A model generated the notes under the pieces. It saw only the letters and a list, made by a program, of their open reading frames with translations, searched no databases and was not told the DNA's origin. From positions 104,482 to 168,481 of the forward strand of contig NZ_WWFG01000004.1 in assembly GCF_026127265.1 (NCBI RefSeq): DNA of 64,000 nucleotides, in the 5' to 3' direction. Made by a program: the position numbers and the translations under genes. Every line of letters begins with the position of its first letter. Position 1 is the stretch's first letter. Positions 8,803 to 18,501 of this stretch are shown piece by piece. Source of the stretch: Nostoc sp. KVJ3 (lineage in GTDB: Bacteria > Cyanobacteriota > Cyanobacteriia > Cyanobacteriales > Nostocaceae).

Positions 8803-9667
8803 TACTGTCAAGCAGCTTTTCATGCTAACCTTACCAAAGTAAGTCTGCAAATCAGACTGAAATCAATCAATACAAAAAGGAGGGGGCAACGACACTAGCA
8901 GTATATTCGGATAGTCAAAATGGTAAGGGGAGTCGTTAGATAACAGTATTGATGTCCAAGACTTTGGCGGGTCAGACAGACACCAAATTGTTTGAAGAAC
9001 TAACGAGGCCTCACGACTCGACCCCTGTTCGCAATCTTAGCATACAGGGTCGGATATTTTATGCCTTTTTTTGGACAAATTGCAAAAAAGGCATCTGGCG
9101 CTACAATTTTCCCCGACTCTAGATTTAAAGCGGAATGTCAGCAAGAGCTACTTAGATGCAAATAATTTAGGGATGAATTTTAAGCCTAGATGCCTCGTAT
9201 ATGAGGATAGCATCGTGAATATTTTGTTTTTTCAATTAAAAGCTGTTTTATTTTGCCTTGAGCTAAAGCATAGGGCTGATTTCTGCATTTTTGACTATTC
9301 ATAAACTAATTCCAAACATTACACCAGCCGCTTGGTCAGCTTTGGAAGCAAGTAAAAAATAAGAAATCGGCTAGCTGCCCATACGCAAGACATACGCCTA
9401 GCAATTAGGCTACTAACCGTTTATATAGCAATCTCAGTTTAACAATGTCTGCGTAGTTGAGGTAAAGTTAGCACAGCTTTAATCAGGTGACATCAACCCT
9501 ATAAAACTAATCATGAGAGTTTCATGCTCTTAATTTCAGGCCTTTTAGTCAAGACGATTGGTTTCTTGTAAATCTGAAATTTTTTCTTTACTGAGTAGAG
9601 ATAAAGTGGTTAGCCATTGGCAACACTTGATATCAGCACTGCTACTTTAGCCATTAACAGTGGGTAG
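8803..9667. other. Long leader upstream of the replication gene, no convincing gene
   Basis: This 0.87-kb stretch has no ORF I trust. It holds a hairpin at 9019-9052 (CGACCC...GGGTCG with TGT/ACA inside) followed by a T7 run near 9063, which could be a terminator or part of a small antisense RNA. A GGAGGGGG tract lies near 8880. Its length directly before a plasmid rep gene makes it a candidate for copy-control RNA or origin sequences, but I see no iterons. Confidence 0.4.
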
Positions 9668-9694
9668 CTCCGATGAATACAACCATTATCGGAG
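9668..9694 (+). promoter_or_regulatory. RBS-sequestering hairpin before the replication gene
   Basis: CTCCGAT (9668-9674) pairs with ATCGGAG (9688-9694) around a 13-base loop. The right arm contains most of the ribosome binding site GGAGG (9691-9695) that serves the ATG at 9704. In the folded mRNA the RBS would be masked, a common way to limit initiator synthesis. The stem is short (7 bp), so the effect is an inference. Confidence 0.5.
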
Positions 9695-9703
9695 GTTATC
9701 AAA

Positions 9704-12700
9704 ATGGCACAAACCAATGTAATTAGCATCAATGAAGCTAATGGAAACGACCAGCTAACTCAAAGCCATTGGCAAGAATGGGTTGTTGGTTCAGGTGTTG
9801 ACCCAAAGTTAACAGCTTTGAATGTCCGTTCTCTATCAGGGCCATCAATATACGAATATCTGTTATGCGCCCTACCTCAAACTGCCAGACGTAACGATGG
9901 GCGACTGCGTGATGGGTACTTGAAACGATATGCCCACGCGGAAGCAGGTGCATGGTGGGTTAGCGGACTTGACCCGCTTAATGATTGGTTGGCGATGGAC
10001 TGGGGACGGATGAAACCAGATTACCCCTGCCTTGAATGGGACAAGACAACACAGCAGCAAACTCAAAAGCCAGTCAAGTACGAATCACCACCCAAAACTC
10101 CCAACCGAGTTACCTACTTGAGAATGCCCCTACATTTATGGCGGTTGGTATCACTCCGGTATAACGTGCCGATGCCAGAACATATTACCATTACCTCGGA
10201 GGGAGAGGCGTTAGGTTTTTGGGCTTGGGTAATGGCACATCCAGAAATCCCTGTAATCCTTACGGAGGGCGAGAAGAAGGCAGGTTGTCTCCTCACACTG
10301 GGATTTGTAGCGATCGCACTCCCTGGAATCTGGAATGGCCGAGTGGGCAAGGAGGATTTAGAAAGACTTCACCCTGATTTAGTCCCAATGACTCAAAAGG
10401 GGCGTAAATTCGTTGTTCTGTTCGACTACGAAAGCAAACCCAAAACCAAACAGCAGATTTTTCAAGCCACACGCCGCACAGCTTCCGCAATTGTAGAACT
10501 TTGCTGCCAGTGTGAAGTAGCGCTACTGCCAGGGCCAGAGAAAGGAATTGACGATTGGGTTGTGGTTTTGGGGAAAAAAGCGGATAAAGCCGTCACCACA
10601 ATGATTGCTGATGCCTTGAGAATCAGCGAGTACAAGCAAAGATTTTTCATTAACCGAGCCAGGGGACTCCATAAGTACAAGCCCAATGTAACGGTGAATA
10701 CTCGCTATCTCTCGCTTGCAATTCACTCTCTACCTCAATCGGGTTTAGTTGGTTTGGTTTCCGATATGGGAACAGGAAAGACTGAAATCTTGGCAGTTCT
10801 CAGAAGAGAGAACCCAAACTTGAGCTTTTTGAACAATGGGCATCGGGTTACTTTGCTCAAGAATCTCAGCGATCGCTTGCAAACAGCAATGTACTCCGCA
10901 ATTTCTTGCGGGGACTGGGGTCAGGTAAAGGCTCTCAGCATTACCGTGGATTCTCTGTATAAAATGGCGAACGATTTACAGGCTTATGACATTCTATTTA
11001 TTGATGAAGCCTGTCAGTACCTCGCCCATCTGCTCAAGTCCAAAACCTGCAAGGAACATCGTGGGGCTATCCTGGAAGTGCTGGAGTATCTGGTTTACAA
11101 TGCCAAGCTGGTAGTATTAGCAGACGCTCACCTCGATGATTTGACCATTGAGTTTTTCATGAATTTGCGACCGACTGGCGAAAAACCTTTCATCATCAAA
11201 AACCTGTATCGCTCAGGTGGTCGTCAAGTTCATTGGTACGAGGGGAAAAACAGCAGCGCAATCGTTGCCGAGTTTCACGCTCAACTGATGTTGGGCAAAA
11301 AACTGATGATGGTCAGTGACAGTAAGCGCTTCATCAAAAAGTTAGAACGAGCGCTCAATGATGGTTCCGCAATTGATGATAGCGACGAAACACCGGAATC
11401 AGCCGAAGACCGCAAGTTACGGGTGTGGGCTATTCACTCGGAAAATAGCGGGTCTGAAGAGAATGTGATTTTCATTAGGGAGATTAACATTGCCATTAAG
11501 GATCTTGACGCTTTTTTAATTACTCCCAGTCTCAGTTCAGGGGTTGACATTTCCAGCTATCATTTTGATGCCGTGTTTGGCGTGTTTCATGCTGTCTCGC
11601 AGTCGGCTACAGAATGCGCCCAGCAATTATGGCGGTATCGTCCAAATGTCCCCATGTACGTTTGGGTGGCTCCTCGTCCTCCATTTGGTTACGCCGAAAC
11701 TAATGCCCGACGCATTAAAGAAAAGATTCTTCAGACAAATGAAATGACCGCGTTTCTGATTCGCATTAACCGGGAAACGGGCAAACGTGGGGCTGAGAAG
11801 GATTGGGCGTTGGATACCAGTTGTCAGATTGAGGGGCAAAGGAATTGGTCTATCAATAATTTACGGGCTGATCTGCGATCGCTACTTGAAGAAATGGGCA
11901 ATACTATTGCGCCTGTGGGTGATGCAACCGATGAGGGTGCTTCCCGGTGGATGAAGGCTGCGGGGATTGCCATCGATGAGGAGCATTTTCGCAAGGTGGC
12001 TAACGCCAAAGATATTGATAGAAGGACTTATGCGGCTAGGCAGCACCAAGACTATCTCAAACCAGAAGAAGCTTTGGAATGTGAGAAGTTTCGCATTCAG
12101 GACTCCTACGGCATGAGCGTTACCCCGGAATTGGTTGAAAAAGACGATGGGGGGCGGTTAATTAAGAAGATAGTCGCACTGGAGGCAATTTTAGCCCCAA
12201 GCGGAGAGACAATTACCGATGACCAGGGGCGAGAGTTTGTTGCACCGCCGAATATTGTGGTGGAGCGGGATAAAACGGAGCGTGAACGCTTGAGCATCTG
12301 CACCGACTGGAGTAACCATTCTACGTCCTGGCTTATGCGTCATCGGCTGGGATTGAGGGCAGTGTTGATGGATCTCATGTCTGGGGTTGAGATTAAAGGG
12401 GACGAAGCGATGATTCAGGTTTTGGCCCAGTTCTCAAAACGCAATGCCTCTCACGTTAAGGGGATTCTCAACCTGACCATTCCCCTCGATGAATCTCCTG
12501 TATGGATTTTGGGACAGTATCTTTCTCAACTCGCACTGTCCACCGAATCACGGCGACCGCTTGAAGATGGTAAGCGCGTTAGGTACTATCGCCTCAATAC
12601 TTCTGATGTAGAGTTTGTCCAGAAGGTATTAGAGTATCGTCAAAGGCAACGGGAAGAGAGGGAACGAAAGCGGCAAGAGTCACTTGAGCGAGATGCGGCT

Positions 12701-13015
12701 TATGCGGCTAGAATGCAAGCTCAGTATGGGATTAATGCTCCGTCCACACCCCCCATTAATGAAGATGGAAGTAATAATCGGGGGGGTATGGACACAGATG
12801 AACAACTCAGTGATTCTTGGTGGGAGCAGGTTAAATATTATGCTCGGCTGGCTATTGAACGTTTAGAGGATGGGGTTGATGCTGTAAAAGAATTACTCAG
12901 TACGTTGACGAGTGATGAGCGTTGCGGCGTGATGCTGGAGTTTGAGGATGTTGATCCTGATAAGTTTGCTCAACTGGTGTCCCTTGTGCCCGATTGGGTG
13001 GAATGGATGGCATGA
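9704..13015 (+). CDS. Large plasmid replication protein, DUF3854 + helicase (CyRepA1-like), 1103 aa
   Basis: This is a probable primase-helicase initiator. Around residues 165-270 is a TOPRIM-like DUF3854 domain with VILTEGEKKAGCLLTLG and later FVVLFDYESK. Around residue 355 is a Walker A (SDMGTGKTEIL), then a Walker B (ILFIDEACQY) near residue 430. A superfamily-2-like C-terminal motor segment (SLSSGVDISSYHFD ... CAQQLWRYRP) follows near 610-650. The last 120 residues are charged and coiled-coil-like. The arrangement matches large cyanobacterial plasmid Rep proteins (CyRepA1 group). The start has GGAGG 8 bases upstream inside a hairpin. The ORF is intact and is the likely replicase for this replicon. 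Module 2 carries a different, P4-type primase in the same place. Confidence 0.8.
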   Translation: MAQTNVISINEANGNDQLTQSHWQEWVVGSGVDPKLTALNVRSLSGPSIYEYLLCALPQTARRNDGRLRDGYLKRYAHAEAGAWWVSGLDPLNDWLAMDWGRMKPDYPCLEWDKTTQQQTQKPVKYESPPKTPNRVTYLRMPLHLWRLVSLRYNVPMPEHITITSEGEALGFWAWVMAHPEIPVILTEGEKKAGCLLTLGFVAIALPGIWNGRVGKEDLERLHPDLVPMTQKGRKFVVLFDYESKPKTKQQIFQATRRTASAIVELCCQCEVALLPGPEKGIDDWVVVLGKKADKAVTTMIADALRISEYKQRFFINRARGLHKYKPNVTVNTRYLSLAIHSLPQSGLVGLVSDMGTGKTEILAVLRRENPNLSFLNNGHRVTLLKNLSDRLQTAMYSAISCGDWGQVKALSITVDSLYKMANDLQAYDILFIDEACQYLAHLLKSKTCKEHRGAILEVLEYLVYNAKLVVLADAHLDDLTIEFFMNLRPTGEKPFIIKNLYRSGGRQVHWYEGKNSSAIVAEFHAQLMLGKKLMMVSDSKRFIKKLERALNDGSAIDDSDETPESAEDRKLRVWAIHSENSGSEENVIFIREINIAIKDLDAFLITPSLSSGVDISSYHFDAVFGVFHAVSQSATECAQQLWRYRPNVPMYVWVAPRPPFGYAETNARRIKEKILQTNEMTAFLIRINRETGKRGAEKDWALDTSCQIEGQRNWSINNLRADLRSLLEEMGNTIAPVGDATDEGASRWMKAAGIAIDEEHFRKVANAKDIDRRTYAARQHQDYLKPEEALECEKFRIQDSYGMSVTPELVEKDDGGRLIKKIVALEAILAPSGETITDDQGREFVAPPNIVVERDKTERERLSICTDWSNHSTSWLMRHRLGLRAVLMDLMSGVEIKGDEAMIQVLAQFSKRNASHVKGILNLTIPLDESPVWILGQYLSQLALSTESRRPLEDGKRVRYYRLNTSDVEFVQKVLEYRQRQREERERKRQESLERDAAYAARMQAQYGINAPSTPPINEDGSNNRGGMDTDEQLSDSWWEQVKYYARLAIERLEDGVDAVKELLSTLTSDERCGVMLEFEDVDPDKFAQLVSLVPDWVEWMA

Positions 13016-13081
13016 TACGTATTGAGCCGAGATACGGATACCGTTGGCGAAATATTGCTTAACAAAAAAACGGCGGATTTA

Positions 13082-13090
13082 CCGTGTATT
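13082..13090. promoter_or_regulatory. Left half of an operator split by the IS1182-like element
   Basis: The bases here plus the continuation at 14882-14887 reconstruct CCGTGTATTACATGG, a 15-bp near-palindrome that matches further copies at 14916-14930, 15110-15124 and 15173-15187. The IS end itself happens to complete a perfect palindrome, CCGTGTATTACACGG, at 13082-13096. Confidence 0.5.
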
Positions 13091-14878
13091 ACACGGGAAG
13101 AAAAAAATTAAGTTGGCTGCCTCAATTATCAATAAACTAGAAGAAATACTTGTGGAGGCAGTATATGTGCTTACATCCAGAAGAAATTCCTCCTATTCCC
13201 GATGAAACGGTACGTGTAGCCAAGGCCGCATTTCCAAAAGGTAATTTATATATGCGACTGCGTGATGAACTTGGAGTGTTTTATCAGGATGAAGATTTCG
13301 CATCACTGTATCCACCACGGGGTCAGCCAGCGCAAGCACCTTGGAGGTTGGGGATGATCCTGGTGATGCAGTATTTAGAGAATCTCTCTGATAGACAAGC
13401 TTCCGTAGCAGTGCAAGGGCGGATTGATTGGAAATACGCTTTGTCCTTAGAGCTAACAGATCCAGGTTTTGACTTTACTGTTTTAAGCGAATTCCGCGAT
13501 CGATTAATCACAGGTGGAGTCGAGCGGCAAATACTAGACTTGATGCTGTCGAAATTTCAGGAACTCAAATTACTGTCAGCAAGAGGAAAACAGCGCACTG
13601 ACTCTACTCATATACTAGCTGTAGTCAGGGATTTAAGTAGACTGGAACATTTGGGGGAAACGCTGCGGTATGCCTTGAATGCTGTGGCCGAAGTCGCACC
13701 CATTTGGCTGAAGTCACTAGCTCCTGCCGAGTGGTATGACCGCTATAGTAAACGTCTTGAAGATTCTCGACTGCCAAAAACACTTACCGACAGGGAAGCA
13801 TTAGCTGAGATCATAGGTGCGGATGGTTTTCATTTACTCGATAACATCTATTCCCAAACTTCCCCCACTGAGCTGCGACAACTCTTAGCCGTAGAAGTCT
13901 TGCGTCAGGTTTGGTTACAGCAATACTATGCGCCAACAGACAAAATTCAGTTACGCAGTGACAAAGATGGGCCACCTTCTGCTGTGCGAATTCGCTCTCC
14001 CTATGATTTAGATGCCCGTAACAGCACCAAACGCACTACTAACTGGACAGGGTACAAAGTGCATCTAACGGAAAGTTGTGATGAAGATTCACCACACATT
14101 ATCACTCATGTAGAGACGACACCTGCTACAACTCAAGACCAAACCGTTGTTCCTTCAATTCACCAATCCTTAGCCCAAAAAAACCTTTTACCCCGACAAC
14201 ATTTAGTTGATCAGGGATATACCTCCTCTCAATTGCTTTCTAGTTCCGAGCGCGACCATAACATCGACCTGTTCGGCCCAGTTGCCGTTAACGGTGCATG
14301 GCAGGCAAAAGCGGGACTGGGATTTGATGTATCTCACTTTCGAGTCAACTGGAAACGAAAAGTAGTCTATTGTCCCCAAGGTAAGCGCAGTAGTCGGTGG
14401 AAAAATACTAAAGACGTTTATGGACATCCAGTAATTCACGTTAACTTCCGTACAAAAGACTGCAAGAGTTGTCCTGTCCGCTCTCAGTGTACCCGTGCAA
14501 AATCCGACCCACGAGCGTTAACTATACAGGCACAAACCGATTACGAAGCCCTTCAAAAAGGCAGAGAGCGACAAAAAACCGAGGAATTTCAAAAACAGTA
14601 TGCACTGCGCTCAGGGATTGAAGGAACTATTTCTCAGGGCATCCGAGCTTTTGAATTGCGCGATTGCCGTTATATTGGTCTAGCTAAAACTCACTTACAA
14701 CATATCCTGACTGCTGCCGCTATCAATCTAGGTCGAGTTTTCGCTTGGTTGGAGGAAATCCCACGGGCGAAAACTCGCTCCTCACACTTTGCGAGACTGG
14801 CAGACTCTACTGTGTGCTAGAAAATATCCGTGATTGCTTGTTGCTTAAATATTAATAGAATTTGAGCATTTCCCGTGT
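13091..14878 (+). mobile_element. IS1182-like insertion sequence, about 1.79 kb
   Basis: The inferred ends are ACACGGGAA at 13091-13099 and its inverted copy at 14870-14878, flanked by ATT (13088-13090 and 14879-14881). The ends are short and share sequence with the operator they entered, so the exact boundaries and 3-bp duplication are tentative. The transposase fills most of the element. The target was a palindrome, which agrees with a preference for hairpin-like targets reported for IS1182-type elements. Confidence 0.6.
13165..14820 (+). CDS. IS1182-family transposase, 551 aa
   Basis: The N-terminal DUF772-type region contains FPKGNLYMRLRDELG and QAPWRLGMILVMQYLENLSDRQ. A DDE domain follows, with RTDSTHI (first Asp), LVDQGYTSSQLL (second Asp) and a C-terminal RSGIEGTISQ segment with the catalytic Glu. 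A zinc-binding-like CKSCPVRSQC sits between them. The start at 13165 is chosen because GGAGG lies 7 bases upstream; an in-frame TTG at 13150 is less likely. The ORF is intact, so the element may be active. Confidence 0.9.
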   Translation: MCLHPEEIPPIPDETVRVAKAAFPKGNLYMRLRDELGVFYQDEDFASLYPPRGQPAQAPWRLGMILVMQYLENLSDRQASVAVQGRIDWKYALSLELTDPGFDFTVLSEFRDRLITGGVERQILDLMLSKFQELKLLSARGKQRTDSTHILAVVRDLSRLEHLGETLRYALNAVAEVAPIWLKSLAPAEWYDRYSKRLEDSRLPKTLTDREALAEIIGADGFHLLDNIYSQTSPTELRQLLAVEVLRQVWLQQYYAPTDKIQLRSDKDGPPSAVRIRSPYDLDARNSTKRTTNWTGYKVHLTESCDEDSPHIITHVETTPATTQDQTVVPSIHQSLAQKNLLPRQHLVDQGYTSSQLLSSSERDHNIDLFGPVAVNGAWQAKAGLGFDVSHFRVNWKRKVVYCPQGKRSSRWKNTKDVYGHPVIHVNFRTKDCKSCPVRSQCTRAKSDPRALTIQAQTDYEALQKGRERQKTEEFQKQYALRSGIEGTISQGIRAFELRDCRYIGLAKTHLQHILTAAAINLGRVFAWLEEIPRAKTRSSHFARLADSTVC

Positions 14879-14930
14879 ATTACATGGTGAGGCTGGCTAT
14901 TCTAAGTTAAACTTACGATGTAATACACGG
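14873..14930. promoter_or_regulatory. Paired palindromic operators ahead of the small regulator gene
   Basis: CCGTGTATTACATGG (14873-14887) and CGATGTAATACACGG (14916-14930) are two near-copies of one 15-bp palindrome. The second ends just before the start codon at 14939 and overlaps the probable RBS (ACGGTGA). This is a typical arrangement for autoregulation by a DNA-binding protein, presumably the gene product that follows. Confidence 0.6.
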
Positions 14931-14938
14931 TGAAATTG

Positions 14939-15379
14939 ATGTTAAAACGGGATATTCAGGGAAAGTTTGCGCTCAAGAATCATGATTATCGTGAAGTACG
15001 TTCTTTGCGACTGACTGATGACACCTGGAAAAGCTTAGGGATAGCCTCTGAATGTTTGGGTTTAACTAGGGCTGACTATTTAGAACACATTGTTAGACAT
15101 AACACTCTACCAAGTATTACACGGGAAGACTCAGAATTTTTAGCTCCTGATCAGGGGCAAAACGAACCCCAACCGAGTATTACACGGCAGAGCGAGTTTT
15201 CTCTAACATCTGATACGGAGCGCGAAAGACAGTCTGTTGGTTTACCAACTATAAGAGAACTTGAAATTTTACGCGATCGCATTATGTCTGAACTGAAATT
15301 AGGTAAGCAAGCTACTGGGTATAAAAATGTTCAGAAGGTTCTCAATCGTTTCATTTCTGAACTAATCGGTTCAGTTTAG
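14939..15379 (+). CDS. Small DNA-binding-type regulator, 146 aa
   Basis: The N-terminus MLKRDIQGKFALKN is followed by VRSLRLTDDTWKSLG and helical LGLTRADYLEHIVR, an RHH-like pattern I associate with a multi-copy cyanobacterial family. The middle holds two PSITR repeats and the C-terminus is helical. ATG 14939 is preferred over GTG 14930 because the latter leaves no RBS. The two PSITR repeats are encoded by in-frame copies of the operator sequence (15110-15124, 15173-15187), so coding and binding functions overlap. It is probably autoregulatory. Confidence 0.65.
   Translation: MLKRDIQGKFALKNHDYREVRSLRLTDDTWKSLGIASECLGLTRADYLEHIVRHNTLPSITREDSEFLAPDQGQNEPQPSITRQSEFSLTSDTERERQSVGLPTIRELEILRDRIMSELKLGKQATGYKNVQKVLNRFISELIGSV
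15110..15187. repeat. Operator-like repeats inside the coding sequence
   Basis: CCAAGTATTACACGG (15110-15124) and CCGAGTATTACACGG (15173-15187) match the 15-bp operator in 12-13 positions. Each encodes Pro-Ser-Ile-Thr-Arg in the regulator gene. Spread over the unit there are five sites with this core. Confidence 0.6.
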
Positions 15380-15526
15380 CTGTTTGGGGAATTCGCCAAC
15401 GGTATCCGTATCTCGGCTCAATACCTTTATGGTAGGCGTCATCTGGGAATAATAAATATCACTAAGGCTGATACACGCATAGCTAGACGTTTAAGTTTTA
15501 GCTTGATTTTAGATCCGACTGAGCGT

Positions 15527-17257
15527 ATGAATGATTGCAAATCTCTCAATGACTCCTTTGACAAGCAAAACTTCTCGCTGGCTTTTCTGCTGCGGATGAT
15601 CAACGGTATATCTGACCCAATTTTTGTCAAAAACCACCAACATCAGTGGATACTAGTTAACGATGCCTTCTGTAATTTCATCGGGCATAGCCAAGAAGAA
15701 TTAATTGGCAAGTCTGACTATGATCTCTTTCCCAAAGCGGAAGCTGATGTGTTTTGGGAAAAAGATGAACTGGTTTTCACTACAGGCATAACTGATGAAA
15801 ATGAGGAATTTTTTACAGATTCTTATGGTGTAACACACTTGATCCATTACAAAAAATGTTTGTTTGAGGATGAGCTAGGTAATCATTTCTTAGTTGGGAC
15901 TATTCGTGATTTCACACAGCAAAAGCAGATAGAAGCTGCCCTGCGCCGTAGTAATGCTGTGCTGCAAGCTCAACAAGAAGCTTCAATTGATGGCATTCTG
16001 ATTATTGATGAAAATCGTCAAATTGCATCATACAATCAACATTTCTCCTATTTATGGCAAATTCCTGCGGCAATAATCCAGACTGGTTCAGACTGGCAAC
16101 TCCTAGAATGTGTGCTAGACCTACTAGAAAATCCAGCAGAATTTCTTGCTCAAGTCGAATATCTGTACCAGCATCCAGAGAAAAACAGCCGTGATGAAAT
16201 TGTGCTGAAGGATGGACGGACATTAGATCGTTATTCTGCGGCAGTGCGCTCGCCGGCTGGAGATTGTTATGGCAGAATTTGGTATTTCCGAGATATCACA
16301 GAACGCAAACAAGCAGAAGCAGACCTCCGACAGCAAGCACAAGAACTAGAAACAGCATTATACAAACTACAAAACACCCAAACTCAGTTAATTCAAAGCG
16401 AAAAAATGTCCAGTTTGGGTCAACTAGTTGCAGGTGTGGCACACGAAATCAACAACCCACTTAGCTTTATTTACGGCAACCTGAACCCGGCTGATGAATA
16501 CACCCAAAATTTATTTTCACTGTTAGATATCTACCAAAAACATTATCCCCAATCAGTCAAGGCAATTGATGAGTTTGCAGATTTAATTGAACTAGATTTC
16601 TTAAGGTCAGACTTACCCAAATTATTCCAATCGATGATCATGGGAACAGAGCGGATTCGAGAGATTGTGCTTTCCCTGCGGACTTTCTCACGCTTAGATG
16701 AAGCGGAAATGAAAAAGGTTGATATTCATCAGGGAATTGATAGTACGATAATGATCATCCAAAGCCGCCTCAAGGCTACTGACAAGCGCCCGAAAATTGA
16801 GTTGATCAAAGAATACGGCAACCTTCCCTTGATTGAATGTTATACTGGGCAGTTAAACCAAGTATTTCTGAATATTTTAGTGAATGCTATCGATGCTTTA
16901 GAAGATTCATTGGTTACAAGTCGGTGGGCAACAAAAAAACACAATAAAACGGATAATCCCCGAATTTATATTCGTACCCAATTACTAGCGCCAAATCAAG
17001 TCACAATTCGCATTGCCGACAACGGACTGGGAATACTAGAAGATGCTTTAAAGCAAATATTTAATCCCTTTTTTACGACCAAGCCCGTTGGACGAGGTAC
17101 GGGGATGGGGCTGGCTATTAGTTACCAAATTATCACAGAAAGACATGGCGGTTATTTAGAATGCATTTCGCAACCAGGAGTTGGTGCTGAGTTTATCATT
17201 TGCATTCCCCTCATTCAACAACGTCAAATTTCTAATGGCACGGTGATGCCTACTTAA
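15527..17257 (+). CDS. PAS-domain sensor histidine kinase, 576 aa
   Basis: Two PAS domains are visible: the first from about residue 20 (SDPIFVKNHQHQWILVNDAF) and the second from about residue 155 (SIDGILIIDENRQIASYN). A short coiled coil precedes the H-box (VAGVAHEINNPLSF) with the phosphoacceptor His. The ATPase domain has the N-box (FLNILVNAIDAL), G1 (IADNGLGI), F-box (NPFFTTKPVG) and G2 (GTGMGLAIS). No transmembrane helix is seen, so it should be cytoplasmic. There is no adjacent response regulator (orphan kinase). ATG 15527 is preferred over an in-frame TTG at 15503. Confidence 0.92.
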   Translation: MNDCKSLNDSFDKQNFSLAFLLRMINGISDPIFVKNHQHQWILVNDAFCNFIGHSQEELIGKSDYDLFPKAEADVFWEKDELVFTTGITDENEEFFTDSYGVTHLIHYKKCLFEDELGNHFLVGTIRDFTQQKQIEAALRRSNAVLQAQQEASIDGILIIDENRQIASYNQHFSYLWQIPAAIIQTGSDWQLLECVLDLLENPAEFLAQVEYLYQHPEKNSRDEIVLKDGRTLDRYSAAVRSPAGDCYGRIWYFRDITERKQAEADLRQQAQELETALYKLQNTQTQLIQSEKMSSLGQLVAGVAHEINNPLSFIYGNLNPADEYTQNLFSLLDIYQKHYPQSVKAIDEFADLIELDFLRSDLPKLFQSMIMGTERIREIVLSLRTFSRLDEAEMKKVDIHQGIDSTIMIIQSRLKATDKRPKIELIKEYGNLPLIECYTGQLNQVFLNILVNAIDALEDSLVTSRWATKKHNKTDNPRIYIRTQLLAPNQVTIRIADNGLGILEDALKQIFNPFFTTKPVGRGTGMGLAISYQIITERHGGYLECISQPGVGAEFIICIPLIQQRQISNGTVMPT

Positions 17258-17683
17258 GAAAGAATTGAAAGGTTTTGGAGTGTAAGCCAACGATAACCAT
17301 TTCCAGGGTGAACGCATCTTATTTACTAATAAAAACTAAAGGAGATTTCAAAATGACATAGATAATTGTAAAATTTCATAGAATAATAAATAAAATAAAT
17401 CATTTAATTGTTAAAGATTGCAATTAGCTTATCTTTAGGTCAATACTATTTAGTAATACTAAAAAATTTTAATAGCTTCGGTGTATAAAAGTATGTTTAT
17501 CTAGAGGGAAAATAAAACTTCCCCCTAAATTATTAAGTTAAACTTAACCGCCTTGGGGTACACCCGTGGCGGTTGGGGCAGATATAGCGTCAGCTAACAC
17601 AAAGTGCAAACTAAACTCTATTTGGCATTGCGCCAAGATGGAGGTATTTATCAATTGATAAATATTCGTAATAGGTGAATCAG

Positions 17684-17788
17684 GGGTATAACACTAGAGA
17701 AATTCAGGACTTTCTGGGACACCGCGATATCAAACATACTGAAAAATATACCTTGCTGAATGCTCGACGCTTCCTGAATTTTGATTAG
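17684..17788 (+). pseudogene. Tyrosine recombinase C-terminal fragment
   Basis: The reading frame gives NTREIQDFLGHRDIKHTEKYT followed by a short tail and a stop. LGHxxIxxTxxYT is the hallmark end of phage/plasmid integrases, with the third catalytic His and the nucleophilic Tyr. No upstream catalytic part is present. It is a relic of an integrated element. Confidence 0.75.
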
Positions 17789-17821
17789 GGAGAGTTATGA
17801 CATTTTGACTGTAGGAGCCAT

Positions 17822-17944
17822 TCAGTTTATAGGTTTTTCAAGCAGTTGAGTCTGAAGTCTGACTCGACCAAAAATCGCCATGCCAATACACATCCCTGAC
17901 ACACCAGCGCCAAGTCCTATACAGATATTGTGTGGTAAATTCAT
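17822..17944 (-). CDS. Possible 40-aa membrane miniprotein
   Basis: MNLPHNICIGLGAGVSGMCI continues as one hydrophobic helix and a short polar tail. No convincing RBS is visible. It may be chance; it is listed because hydrophobic microproteins are easily missed. Confidence 0.25.
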   Translation of the reverse strand: MNLPHNICIGLGAGVSGMCIGMAIFGRVRLQTQLLEKPIN

Positions 17945-18501
17945 AACTTGATTACATTATTTTTCTTAAGCACCTGGGTATCTCAAGCGTGAAGATACCC
18001 TTTTATCTATTTAGGTAAATACTCGCCTAATTGATTTTTAAAAGCATTCAATTTTGACTTAGATTCAATTTTTTTCTTAAAAAAGACTATGAACTCTACA
18101 ACAAACTACAACCGCGCGATCAAAAAAACCATTCTACAAAGTTACAGGACTGCTCAATGAGTCAGAGAAACTAATAAAGCCTCTGGAATACGTGGTGAGG
18201 TGATGAGGAGAACTTAAAGATAAGTGAAAGGCAGGTAATCCCACCTAATAAAAATGAATAAACATCTGGTGACTAATAATTGCATATCAGATTGACGAAG
18301 AGATGACAAAATCATGACGAAAGTGTGACGAGATTCATGAGGCTGTGAAACACGAAAAGTAACAAATTATTGACTTGTTGTATATAAAATTAATAACATT
18401 CTGAATGTTTCTATCTTAATAGCGGTAAATACTGATGCTGTAAAGAATACAGTGGTTATATCTGATGTGGCAGGAGTAACTTCATGCGACATCCTGAGCA
18501 T

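Larger units (their letters stand above)
13019..15424. mobile_element. Unit bounded by perfect 33-bp inverted repeats
   Basis: A 33-bp sequence beginning GTATTGAGCCGAGATACGGA lies at 13019-13051 and is repeated, perfectly inverted, at 15392-15424. The left copy begins 3 bases after the rep stop codon. Without the inner IS1182-like element the unit is about 0.6 kb and holds one small regulator gene and its operators. No transposase belongs to the repeats themselves and no target duplication is visible, so it could be a non-autonomous (MITE-like) element, a recombinase cassette, or paired protein-binding sites. Confidence 0.65.

Noticed and set aside
9071..9304. 77-aa ORF in the rep leader
   Set aside because: TTG start, no RBS, no protein-like pattern; probably chance.
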